Positions 1 through 9,609 of a stretch of 64,000 bases of DNA are shown piece by piece. Source of the stretch: Allolobophora icterica (Eukaryota > Annelida > Clitellata > Crassiclitellata > Lumbricidae). The translations under genes and the position numbers were made by a program. The DNA lies in contig OY744604.1 of assembly GCA_963556255.1 (NCBI GenBank), positions 95,675,980 to 95,739,979 on the forward strand, read 5' to 3'. Below the pieces are notes generated by a model. That model was not told where the DNA came from, searched no databases, and saw nothing but the letters and a program-made list of their open reading frames with translations. The first letter of the stretch is position 1, and the number at the start of each line of letters is the position of its first letter.

Positions 1-59
1 AAATTTGCAGGGTATATAGAATACAATATTCCAAGCACGCTGGCATACTTTTTCACATA

Positions 60-85
60 AACCAGGTATGTCGACATACCTGGTT
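60..85. repeat. 26-bp perfect palindrome
   Basis: The half-site AACCAGGTATGTC is followed immediately by its exact reverse complement with no spacer. It could extrude as a cruciform or be a dimeric protein-binding site. No flanking element boundaries were recognised. Confidence 0.8.
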
Positions 86-485
86 ATTGAGGCAAGCCCT
101 TCAATTGTAACTGTTATTAATTGTAATTGTAATTACAACAGTGTATGTATAATAACTAAATATGTCCTCCATTTTATGTTAAATATTACAGAAAGCATTT
201 GCAGGCACCACCCAGGCTCCTTAGTCACGAAAGGTTTCGTGCCTTCGGCGCTCGATAATGTGGACCGCCCATGACCAACTTCCCGGCCCGCTTTTGCCAG
301 AAGAATCTGACTAACACTGCAAGTAAAAAGATGACTTGTTTTTATTGACACAATCCACATGATCTGACGTTCATGTGATCTGGTATCGGTTATCTTCTAT
401 ACAATTAGCTGCTTCAGCCGCGTATATTTCTCTTACTGATTCCTCAAAACTGAAAACAAAATGGTCAAAATGCGAACAGCGAAAG
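86..485. other. spacer without recognised gene
   Basis: AT-rich sequence with only short ORFs and no recognisable protein motif, RNA gene or transposon terminus. Confidence 0.4.
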
Positions 486-535
486 TGGAGAAGAAATTGG
501 TACCTCCACTTTTTAGACCAAAGTTACGCCCCTGA
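486..535 (-). mobile_element. fragment of the GTACC element
   Basis: Reverse-complement fragment of the repeat found in tandem at 30055-30750 (GGCGTAACTTTGGTCT terminus and GGTACCAATTTCTT core). It ends abruptly at the start of the R1 module. Confidence 0.6.
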
Positions 536-1654
536 TTGCGGTTGAAACATGCGGGTTTAAGGATTCTCTGCTTTACAACATGTTTATTTTCATATTTTTT
601 ATTGCCTTCTCGTATCTCACTTCCTGGTATGCGTGCATTGGTCAAGTGTTTAACAGTCAATTCGTATCAGGATCAGGAAATTGCATTGAGAAAACTACAC
701 ATATGCGATTTTTATCGTGTTCAGTCTTAATAGAAGTTTGAAATTCAACTTTTTGATTTCATTCATCAACACTTATTTTTAAAATTTAAGGTAAGTTGTA
801 GTTTAGTCGTAGAATTCATTTAGTGGGTTAAGAAATTAGGGGCATGCATTCAATAAATTAAGTACATTGTAGACTATAGGTTCATCTAGATTACTCCGTA
901 CTGCGGAAGAGTTGATCTAAACAGAATTTTTTTATTTTTCTCCCTGCCAGTTAAGATTTTCTTCAGCTCGAGATTAAATCGCTCTAATAAGCCACAATCG
1001 GTATGCGAACTGGAATCAGTTCTCATAACGAACCTTGATGCCCTCTTTAATCTATGCAGTTAACACGGGTACTAAGCGTTGAGATCACATGAAGATCGTG
1101 ACAATAACTACAAAAACAAAGATGGTGATGATGATATATAGCGAAACACCCTGTGGTCGCATCGCGCTGCAGTGGTAAGCTTACCACATTGGAGGAAGGA
1201 TCCGGTTTAGTGTGAGGCCATGCCTCAGCTCCTTAGTACACGGCGGGTGGTTTAGCCCAAAGGCGCTCACTACGTCATACTAAGGGAAGCTTACTTCTTG
1301 CATCCATTTGCACGTGGGCTCAATTTCGGAAGTTGACCTACCAGGATAGCAGGACTGGCGTCCGCGGTTCCCGAATATGGCACAGTTGTCGCCCTCGACG
1401 ACGCACCAGGGTTCTTGTTGATCCCACCAGAAGACTTCACCTCCGTTTCATCAGGAAGTTGTGGTAACGTAACTACTTCAGTACAGGGAACTTCTTCGGA
1501 GTCCGGGGTTCGAACCTCCGGCGCTCTCTCTGACTCACTTCCAATATCACTAGACTTCTCCACAATCTCATGCAGGATTCGTAAACGTAATCGTAATCTC
1601 AAAACTTCTAAAGCTCCACTCGAAAGCCAAGCGCAGGACACCAGCCTATTCACG
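536..1654 (+). repeat. R1 module, copy 1 (duplicated distal 5' flank of the Mab-21 array)
   Basis: This region matches 13440-14545 and, in its first half, 22203-23711, 46100-48261 and 52596-52976. Shared landmarks are AACATGCGGGTT, TTCGTATCAGGATCAGGA, the donor-like AAGGTAAGT (GT at 791-792) and a GAGATTAAATCGCT tract. The later part (about 1375-1650) matches 14325-14540 and can be read as an open frame on either strand, but I recognise no protein there. About 145 bp near 1219-1363 are absent from the copy at 14 kb and look like a later insertion. A distal promoter or 5' exon is inferred, not shown. Confidence 0.6.
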
Positions 1655-2600
1655 AGCGCTACGTCAGATCAGAGGGGGTTCCAGAGAGTAGTCCAAAAGA
1701 GGTCCAAGTCCGATATCCAGGAAGCCAAACCAAATCAAAGGGGGTTTCCAGAGAGTAGTCCAAAAGAGGTTCAAGTCGATTTCCAGGGTACCAGATCAGG
1801 AGAGGCAGAGCCGCTGTCAAGGCGGGTGTCGTATACGGCGAGAATAATTGGACGGCGGAGGATCAGATGAGTCAGGGTAGGACTATTTGAAAAGGTGAGA
1901 CTTCAGTTTTGAGTGGAAAGCCCGGGGGTGATAGACAGAGGAACAAGAGGAGCAGGATGAAGGACGGGTTGCAACGATGATGGACGCACTGAGAAACTGC
2001 GGAGTTCAGAGGGGAGATCATTCCAGACGCGTGGTGCTGTGATGGATATGACTCGGTTGGAGAACTTGAGGTGAGTAGTCAGGCCCGGTTCAAGACATTT
2101 GGCGGCCCTAGGCAAAGCTACATATGAGCGGCCCGTCGACCTATAAATTAATATTAATCGATTTTAGTTCCTTTTATAGCTGACATGATTTACTGAAATT
2201 TACGTTATTTATTTTCAAACATGCATTAAAATAAAAAAAATTAAATAATGAAAATGGTCTAACCGTCTAGACTAGAGTAAACTGAACTGCTGATTCAATA
2301 CCTCCGGTAAAACGTATGAATAAAACTTAATGGTGAACCCTACCTTAATATAGAACATAATTTATTACAACAACACTATTATACTTCCATCTAGCGAATA
2401 ATGATTGAAAAATAATCCAAAGTTGTTTTATTTATGAATTTCGAGAAATTATTTTTTAGGTTTATTTGGGCAAAATGGAAATTGGCGGCCCCTAAAATCA
2501 GCGGCCCTAGGCGGCTGCCTAGTTTGCCCAACGGGCGAACCGGGCCTGTGAGTAGTGACTAGGGGTCGAGAAAGACTGAGATAGGACGATGATCGGGAGC
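1655..2600 (-). mobile_element. LINE 3' fragment (non-LTR retrotransposon), interrupted
   Basis: The minus strand encodes the C-terminal tail of a non-LTR reverse transcriptase (APRVWNDLPSELRSFS motif). Related 3' fragments lie on the plus strand at 7650-7945, 10494-10800 and 42990-43400. A short direct repeat (GGGGGTTYCCAGAGAGTAGT type) occurs at its 3' side. The fragment is interrupted by the hAT-like element 2080-2548 and is defective. Confidence 0.65.
2080..2548. mobile_element. non-autonomous hAT-like element, 469 bp
   Basis: Perfect 12-bp terminal inverted repeats (CAGGCCCGGTTC / GAACCGGGCCTG) flanked by an exact 8-bp target-site duplication TGAGTAGT at 2072-2079 and 2549-2556. The size, TIR style and 8-bp TSD fit the hAT superfamily. 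There is no transposase ORF. It lies inside a LINE fragment and so is younger than it. Confidence 0.9.
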
Positions 2601-2609
2601 CTACCTAAC

Positions 2610-2654
2610 ATTTCTTGGCTTAAAATGGGATCAACAAAAATTAAGCCAAGAAAT
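2610..2654. repeat. 14-bp inverted repeat (hairpin)
   Basis: ATTTCTTGGCTTAA at 2610-2623 pairs exactly with TTAAGCCAAGAAAT at 2641-2654 across a 17-nt loop. In the duplicated copy near 14550-14730 the two arms are separated by an inserted ~150-bp sequence. Confidence 0.75.
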
Positions 2655-3014
2655 CCCTCCCCCAATCATTATTCTTAACTTAATTAAAACAAATATTGTA
2701 GATCAACACTGCAAATAATAATCGGGAGCCGAATTTCTAATTTCAATTTAAAAAAGTTGAAAGAAATCCTTCCTAAACGACATTTGCTTTTATTGCTATC
2801 CAGCAAGTGTCATAAGCGTCAGTTAAATCGTCTGACCTGATCGCATGCGATAGCGAAATTTCGATATGACTTTCCGAAATTATCACTTCTTAATCTTATG
2901 GCCTACCTTAAGCTTCTGTGGTCTGCAAATCTAAGAACAAATCAAATCGAATTTCTAGTCGAAATCAAACAAAATTCGACACGGAATACAAAACACGAGC
3001 AAAGACGCCTGCGT

Positions 3015-3227
3015 TCAACTATCAATCAGCGCTTGAACGCAACAACCAATCTGGATAGATCACGTGACCTCCAAACCCAAAAGTAACGTCACCTATCGAC
3101 AACGGATAAAATAACCCTATGCTTTGGTAAGGCCTTAAACAAGTCGCCTCCTCGCGAACCGTATTTAATTTCCATATGGTAAAATGACGTATTACAACAG
3201 AAGTTCGCAGGTAAACGACTGGGAAAA
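3015..3227 (+). promoter_or_regulatory. proximal promoter of Mab-21 copy 1
   Basis: This block aligns with sequence upstream of the other three long copies. Shared landmarks are CAGCGCTTGAAC, TGGATAGATCACGTGAC containing a perfect E-box CACGTG (3061-3066), a CACCTATCGA-GGMTAAAATAACC stretch, CTTAAAC, GCGAAC and then a TATA-like TATTTAA (about 3162-3168). Conservation of spacing across paralogues argues for a real promoter. The transcription start is inferred to be ~30 nt downstream of the TATA-like box. Confidence 0.6.
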
Positions 3228-3367
3228 GTAAGTTCTCCTCGTAGGCGCTTCAGCCCTGAGGTGAACGTACAGTGGTAAAACCTACGTTTGCCACTGATGT
3301 TGTGATGATGGCTTTGTGATTTAGACTACAAAAGATGATGAGACTAAAACTTACATTAACATTTTAG
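3228..3367 (+). other. probable 5'-UTR intron of copy 1
   Basis: A strong donor (AAAA|GTAAGT, GT at 3228) and a pyrimidine-rich acceptor (ACATTTTAG ending at 3367) lie just before the start codon. The donor is present in all four long copies (GTAAAT in copy 4). Alternatively the stretch is retained as leader. An upstream in-frame ATG closes at the acceptor TAG, so the coding start is downstream of it. Confidence 0.45.
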
Positions 3368-3370
3368 ACG

Positions 3371-6154
3371 ATGGAAAATGTGGAAAAATTGAAGGAGAAA
3401 ATCATATCTGAATTCATTGTTATGACATGCCAGTTATTACCAAAGTCTTATGCTGCTATTTCTGAACCTGTCCGGTTCGGAAATGAGCATGCCATACACT
3501 GTGGCAGCTCTATGGAGTTTTATATACGACCGTTGAATTCATGCGTCAACGACCTTGATGCATTATTCTTAAAATATGATCATTTGGCCTTCATAGAAGA
3601 TTTTCCAGTGTTGCCAAATGATGTGAGTCGCTTGCACGATACGATCCAATGTTACAGGATGGAGCCATACCTCAGGTTTCCAGGTTTTGTTCAACTTCGA
3701 TTTTGGGGGGAAATGAATTATAGCTGGAAATACAAAACATATGAATTTAGCCGTACAACGGATTGTATATACCTTAGGCTCGATATGGCTGCTTCTGTAA
3801 CTGCTCATAACCAGAGTAAGAAACCTTTCGGTAGGCAACCAGGTACTGCGAGAGGTCCAGCAATTACGATTGAAAAGAGTGTAGCAGGTGCAAAGAACGA
3901 TATCGTCTTAAGCTTGTGGTGCCCTCGGTGGCCTAAAGAAGCCAAAAGTTGGTCTACACGACCTCGAAATAACGGATGGCCGATGATTGCTACAATATCT
4001 GAAGTTGTACAACAAGGTTGTCATTTGGTATACGCTCAGCACCATGCTTGTAGGAATGATGATCTACAGTGGAGATTTTCATTTTCAGTAGCAGAAGTAA
4101 TTTTAATTCAGAGTTGGAGTCCAGTTCAGCAGATTATATATCATTTGTTCAGATTCTTCTCCAACAAAGAATTAATACAGAAGGATTGCCCAAAGGAAGT
4201 CGAGGTCCTTTGTACATATCACTTAAAGACGCTGATGTTGTGGACTTGTGAAGAAATGTCACCACAATGGTGGAATTCATCTTCGATTTTTGCAATCTGC
4301 TGTGAGTTGCTTAAAAAGCTCTCCGAATTGCTAAAGAAGAAATACTGTCCGAACTATTTCATTCCTGATGCAAATTTATTTCATGTGGCGTTGAACTCGA
4401 CAATGCTTGAGAAGACTGAAATACAATTGAATAAATTCTGCAAATCTGATATTCTCCGTCAGTGGTTCGAGGAAAAATACGTAGTTCCATTCCATCAAAC
4501 ACATTGCGTCGTTGAACATGTCATTGATTTTTCAAAATGCCTCCTATCTCTCATTGACTATCGGAAAACGTTGATGTCAAAATCCTTGGATTTTCTGTTT
4601 TCCATCGGCTTTACCAAATGTAAAACCTACCTTCGTCCAACAATAAATTTTCAAACATTACAACCGAGATCAATTTTAATTGAAATGCGTATAACGAGGC
4701 TATTTGCATTGTTTGGAGACCGAAAAATGTCAATGCTACCAATACCGGTTGACTTTTCCTGTTTCACATACTTTGATAAAACGGTGTATTGTTTGAATAC
4801 TGCACTTACGTTAGGTAATGGTGAAATATTATGGGATAGCGATTTATTCCAATATGTCAAAGGAATTTTTTTGGAAGCTAAACTCGTGAAGTGTCAATAT
4901 CATCTATTTCCTGAACCCTCAACAGCAGAAAGAAGTCAGTTTCAATTTTTGCGAGCACAGGATTTGATGGAAAATTTAACTGGGTCAAATAGCCCTTCAG
5001 AATTTCAACTATTGTCTCTGATGTCGACAGAGTTTCTCAGAAAGGCTCTGGACTGTGAGGATTCTCAATCGAATTTTATTGTTCCTGCAGCTTTGGTCTA
5101 TCTGGCTGCTCTCCATTTTGCATCATCAGAATATCAGTTAGTAATAGACCTCTGCTCAGAAGTCTTGATATGTCAAACGAACAAAATGGAAAATCAACCT
5201 TTGAATGCAGGTTGTTTGTTCTTCATTGACGATGTTGTTAGAATCGTTGGATTCTGTCTGCTTTGCAAGAAGTTTGGTGAAAATATGCATTTTAGTAAGA
5301 GGCAGATTTACCTTGATCTGCGTCTTACACCAAAGGTGTTTGCTTATTATTTGATAGTAATGTCCACCGAAAGAATGTCCAAACATTTTGAATTGAATCT
5401 TGATTTGCCTACATCGGCATTTCCTTTAGACCAATATTTATTGGCTTTCGCTAAACAAAAGACAGACATTTTGACGAAGTCTTGCACTTGTTTGAAAACT
5501 GCCAGGCAGTGTGTATATCGGAGAGTGAATTCAGTGACAACAAATGCGACTCTAAGTGTGGATACTTTGATTGTTAAAGAAAATTTAATTGCTTATTTAA
5601 TGAAATATGCTTTAGAAAATATGACATCATTTTACCGTGTGATCCATAAACACTTTGGCATCAAGTGCAACACAATTGACTGCTATCGTGCTTTGTACCT
5701 TTATAAGTGTCGCCAATTTAGCGAAGTGTTAAATTTATGTGAAGAAATTCTGAAGGTGCCTGACCTTCAGAGTGATTTGAAGAAGTTTGCATTTGCGAAT
5801 GTATTGGTGAAACCACCGCTTGACTCGTTTTTCGATAGAGACGTACAATCGTTGGTAGGATTGCAGACGCTCCATCATTTTTTATTACCCATGACTGCTG
5901 ATTTGTGGAAAGTTAGGTTAGCTGGAAATTATTTTGACCAATTTGACTCTCCTCTGAAGAATACACGCGTAGCAAGTTTCCATTTGCTCGGAAGACATTT
6001 TCTTGCGAGATATTTGAAACTCAAATGTTGTATGGACTGTAATTATCCGTGTAGAAAGGAATTATCCAATTTTTGTGCTACGAAGAGTAGCCTTCCGTTT
6101 GAACACATAATTTGTCGTTTTTTTCGTCGAAAACACCATGGAATTAATAAGTAA
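3371..6154 (+). CDS. Mab-21/cGAS-like nucleotidyltransferase protein, copy 1
   Basis: A 927-aa uninterrupted reading frame. Residues 41-63 carry the nucleotidyltransferase signature: G45-S46-S47, then D61-L-D63 after a 14-residue gap (slightly longer than the usual 9-13). D138 in YLRLDMA is the likely third metal-binding acid. The Mab-21 second half follows: GWPMIATISEVVQQGCHLV (202-220), WRFSFSVAE (234-242), YHLKTLML (283-290) and CPNYFIPDANLF (326-337). Residues ~390-927 form a helical extension with two TPR-like helix pairs (about 574-600 and 770-794) and a conserved FFDRDVQSLVGL (820-831). The vertebrate cGAS zinc-thumb is not evident, and there is no signal peptide or membrane segment, so a cytosolic protein is expected. 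The start is set by alignment with copies 2-4 and the upstream stop. Family assignment is firm. Cyclic-dinucleotide synthesis is plausible but unproven. Confidence 0.9.
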   Translation: MENVEKLKEKIISEFIVMTCQLLPKSYAAISEPVRFGNEHAIHCGSSMEFYIRPLNSCVNDLDALFLKYDHLAFIEDFPVLPNDVSRLHDTIQCYRMEPYLRFPGFVQLRFWGEMNYSWKYKTYEFSRTTDCIYLRLDMAASVTAHNQSKKPFGRQPGTARGPAITIEKSVAGAKNDIVLSLWCPRWPKEAKSWSTRPRNNGWPMIATISEVVQQGCHLVYAQHHACRNDDLQWRFSFSVAEVILIQSWSPVQQIIYHLFRFFSNKELIQKDCPKEVEVLCTYHLKTLMLWTCEEMSPQWWNSSSIFAICCELLKKLSELLKKKYCPNYFIPDANLFHVALNSTMLEKTEIQLNKFCKSDILRQWFEEKYVVPFHQTHCVVEHVIDFSKCLLSLIDYRKTLMSKSLDFLFSIGFTKCKTYLRPTINFQTLQPRSILIEMRITRLFALFGDRKMSMLPIPVDFSCFTYFDKTVYCLNTALTLGNGEILWDSDLFQYVKGIFLEAKLVKCQYHLFPEPSTAERSQFQFLRAQDLMENLTGSNSPSEFQLLSLMSTEFLRKALDCEDSQSNFIVPAALVYLAALHFASSEYQLVIDLCSEVLICQTNKMENQPLNAGCLFFIDDVVRIVGFCLLCKKFGENMHFSKRQIYLDLRLTPKVFAYYLIVMSTERMSKHFELNLDLPTSAFPLDQYLLAFAKQKTDILTKSCTCLKTARQCVYRRVNSVTTNATLSVDTLIVKENLIAYLMKYALENMTSFYRVIHKHFGIKCNTIDCYRALYLYKCRQFSEVLNLCEEILKVPDLQSDLKKFAFANVLVKPPLDSFFDRDVQSLVGLQTLHHFLLPMTADLWKVRLAGNYFDQFDSPLKNTRVASFHLLGRHFLARYLKLKCCMDCNYPCRKELSNFCATKSSLPFEHIICRFFRRKHHGINK

Positions 6155-6290
6155 ACACAGAGTATTATCAATAACTGACCAAATAGGCCTAGTGTTTATC
6201 AATTTGATATGCTTTTATGATATGAGATTGTAAATAATTAAAGACTGGTAGTCAGTTGTCTAAATTCTGCGTCATAGTTTAAAATTTACG
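6155..6290 (+). other. 3' UTR of copy 1
   Basis: Matches sequence after copies 2, 3 and 4 (CAGAGTATTATCAA, TTGATATGCTTTTAT, GTAAATAATT, GTCTAAATTCT). No canonical AATAAA signal is obvious. Confidence 0.5.
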
Positions 6291-6539
6291 TAACTTCGCT
6301 CCCGTTACCAATTTCAGGGTCCATTGAAATGTGTCCACTTAAAACCTCCAATGGCAAAACTCTTGTACAACTGCAAACAGTGTCTCGCCTTACCCTGTTT
6401 TGTTACGCATCACTGCTTCTGCGAAACCAGAAGAAGTTCTTGGCACAGTAAGAGAGGGAAGATTTTCTGGTTATTGTAATGATAAGGTTTATGTAGCCGA
6501 TAGGATTTAGCGTTCACCTTATAATGTACGTCTCTACGT

Positions 6540-7091
6540 CTTTCCCCTTCTGGACGCTACCTCAGACCGTTTGAATTGAAAAGGGTCGTTGAGCCCCAGT
6601 GAAACACTTGCACTACTAACTTTCGGAAGCATGGGTTCGTATCTCGGGTTAGTTACCATCTTAGGCCAAGGCAGAGTCTGACCTGCTAGTCAAGTTAAAC
6701 GATAGCCAGGGCGTGACTGATTCATTATGCGCTCACTACGTCTAAGGGGCTGTACTGTCTTCCAGAGCATCACTAACTTTGCGTACTTCAGGGTTCTCGA
6801 GGCTTCCAGAGTGGTAAGGGCGGCGATAGGGGGTACGGCAACTACATTGGGTATGTAGCTTGTGTTAGTTCTCTGTCTCGCGGACTCTATTTTTCTTCTC
6901 GATGTTTCCAAACCATAGCCTACATGCATGCACTGCATAACTCGTGGGAAAGCAAAGTCCTTTACACGGTTGGTTTGTCTTCTGTTCAATATCATAAAGC
7001 TTTTCGTCTGTCTGATCTAAACGATTCATAATTCTATTCATTAGAGAGGCCATCGGTGCATCAGAACTGGCAGACCTTTCCTTACGTTCTC
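6540..7091. other. insertion splitting the duplicated 3' flank
   Basis: The copy-2 3' flank runs continuously across the equivalent position, so about 1.4 kb (6540-7945) is inserted here. Near 6600-6680 a GGGTTCGTATC stretch resembles a degraded Pol III box B. No gene recognised. Confidence 0.4.
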
Positions 7092-7326
<235 letters not shown>

Positions 7327-7649
7327 TCCCAATTGTAAGTTGTTTAATAGAGAACTGACTTAAAACCATGTCTCTGATCGAAGGCTCTGGTGGGGACAAT
7401 CAACAAGCCTCAGAGGCTTCCGAGTTACGTAATACGTATGAAATGGGTGCGTTTTGTTTACGTGTAAACTTGTTTCATATATAAGATATTGAAGATATAA
7501 ATTAATCTCTGTTTTCATTATGAATATCTGATAGTATTTCAGTTCTTTGTCCCCGTTTTTCTGTTTTAAAAGTTTTTGTATATTGAAACACAGCCTAATA
7601 TTTTAACATTTTAAGAATTTCTCTCGATTTGGGGGGGCATTGCCGCTCC

Positions 7650-7945
7650 TCAATTATTGGAGTGGGGGCACGTACCCCGGCTGCCCCCTCCAGTGTCTAC
7701 GCCTATGGTCCCCACTGAGTTACGCAGGTACTCGGTTCTTCCATCATCATTCCAACCCGGCCTTTATCCTCCTCCTCGTGCTCCTCTATCTCTCACCCTC
7801 GGGCTTCCCAACTCTAAACTGAAGTCTCACGTTTTCGAGAACTCCTACTCTGACTCATCTGATCCTCCGCCTTCCAATTCCTCTCGCCGTAAACGACACC
7901 GCCTTAACAGCTGCTCTGCCTCCTCTCTTGATCTGTCCCCATGGT
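7650..7945 (+). mobile_element. LINE 3' fragment
   Basis: A plus-strand remnant of the same LINE 3' end as at 10494-10800 and 42990-43400 (VPTELRRYSVLPSSFQP, then KLKSHVFENSY). Defective and 5'-truncated. A short truncated repeat end (TGCCCCCTCCAGTGTCTACGC) precedes it. Confidence 0.6.
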
Positions 7946-8519
7946 AAACTCTTTATGTAGTTGATAGAATTTAACGTTCGCTTTGTTGTGCGCGTGGAAT
8001 CTGATGCTCAGTAATGTAAAGTACACCGCTTAGTTTTGATAAAAAGTTTCGCTCGAGAACACAACGAGTTTTACTCTGTATTGCTTAAGCAGATGACAAA
8101 TGAGGTCAATATTCGGTCTCATGACAAAAGCTGCTTAGCGTAGGTCCCTGTTGACAAGCAGAAACTACAATCTTTAAGTCAAAAGTTCTACATCGATAGT
8201 TAAAACTGAGCGTATCAGACCAGCTTTTTATGAATGCTGCATCATGTCCGAGGGGTCGTCCAGATATATAGCGTTTGAAGAATAGCTGGTTTCCGAGAGA
8301 CAAGAGTGGACAGGCGATTGAACATTTGTTCGGTAAATCCAAGGTTGCCGCGCCGGAGCGCTCCCTCTGAGTTACTTCTGGGCCCTGTACAAGTGCTCTG
8401 ATATATACATACGCACAGACGAGCTGGTGCCTTGCCTAAGCGGACAACTGACTGCTATGCAGATCTACTACAAACGCTCTGTTTGAGTACAGGCAAATCG
8501 CATGGCATTGAAACAATTT
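7946..8519. repeat. duplicated 3' flank of the Mab-21 unit, copy 1
   Basis: Aligns with 18550-19120 downstream of copy 2 (AAAGTACACCGCTT, GATAAAAGTT, ATTCGGTCTCATGA, TATAGCGTTTGAAGAA, CGCATGGCATTGAAA). Its last part (about 8355-8480) also occurs inverted at 37010-37110, indicating a dispersed repeat within it. Confidence 0.65.
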
Positions 8520-8527
8520 ATAATAAT

Positions 8528-9498
8528 TAGTGCTGTCGATTAATCGCCGTTAACGCCCGTGATTAACGCATAATTTTTAACTACGATTAATATTTTTAAC
8601 GCCGATTAATATTTTAACGCAGTCACATAATAGCCTTGCAAATAATTCGAGTTTGGACGTTTAAGCCGCGTTCTTCACCATGCTGGGTCTCACCCACTCT
8701 TGGCAAGACTAGTCTAGAAGTATCTGTCTTCACCAGCTACAACTGTACGGTACCCTGTGAAAGATTGTTTTCCTTATCGGGACACATAGTTATTAGTTAA
8801 TAAGAAAAGAGCATCGCTTGATCCGAGCAATGTGAACAAGCTAGTTTGCCTAAGTAATTGGCTTCACTTAAAAGAGTGAACTCTTAAATTAAGATGAAAT
8901 CCATTTAAAGACTTTATGAATGCTAGGTTAAATAACTGAATTTTCTTGACAGGATAAACTCTTAGAATAAGACGTTAACTTAAATCATTTAAAAAGATTT
9001 CTACCGTGTAGATTTGTAGACGAGACTTAATGCATCAAATTGAGACTTTAAAGATGATGAAGATTAAACTCTTCAAGTCAGATGTAATCCATTTAAAAAG
9101 ACTAGAGCTGTTACTGTGTAGATTTGTAGTGGAATCATGATTGAAGCATTAACAACTTCTATATTTTTGTTTTATGATGATTATTTTGAAGTTGGTGAAT
9201 GTTGAATGATACTTTAAGTCATTGAGACTTAAAAGATACTGATTTAAAAGTGTGATTTCAGATCTTCAGAAGATTAGAAGATTAGAAAAACCGAGCCCAT
9301 ACTGAAGAATACATGTACTTATAGTAATTAACAAAGAATTTTATTAAAGTGCGATTAATTTGCAGTTAACTTGCGATTAAAATTTTTAATCGATCGATTA
9401 ACTTCGATTAAAATTTTTAATCGATCGATTAACTTCGATTAAATTTTTTAATCGATCGATTAACTTCGATTAAAAATTTTGATCGAGGGGCAGCACTA
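8528..9498. mobile_element. non-autonomous hAT-like element, 971 bp
   Basis: Terminal TAGTGCTG / CAGCACTA with an exact 8-bp TSD ATAATAAT (8520-8527 and 9499-9506). The paralogous site after copy 2 (about 19110-19140) lacks the element, giving an empty-site comparison. Subterminal DNA is built from ATTAATCG/CGATTAA motifs, including at least three 31-bp tandem units near 9370-9480. No transposase ORF. Confidence 0.9.
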
Positions 9499-9609
9499 AT
9501 AATAATATACATCACTCAGTATGCAGCATTCCGACGATCTTATTTGAGCTGTCTACGTGTTTTTCCACTTACATCCACACTTTTTTCCTTTTAAATCAAC
9601 ATGTTTACT

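Noticed and set aside
3569..3838. Antisense frames inside the Mab-21 genes (also 15478-15894, 35180-35617, 62606-62920)
   Set aside because: Shadows of the conserved coding strand; they recur because the sense genes are paralogous.
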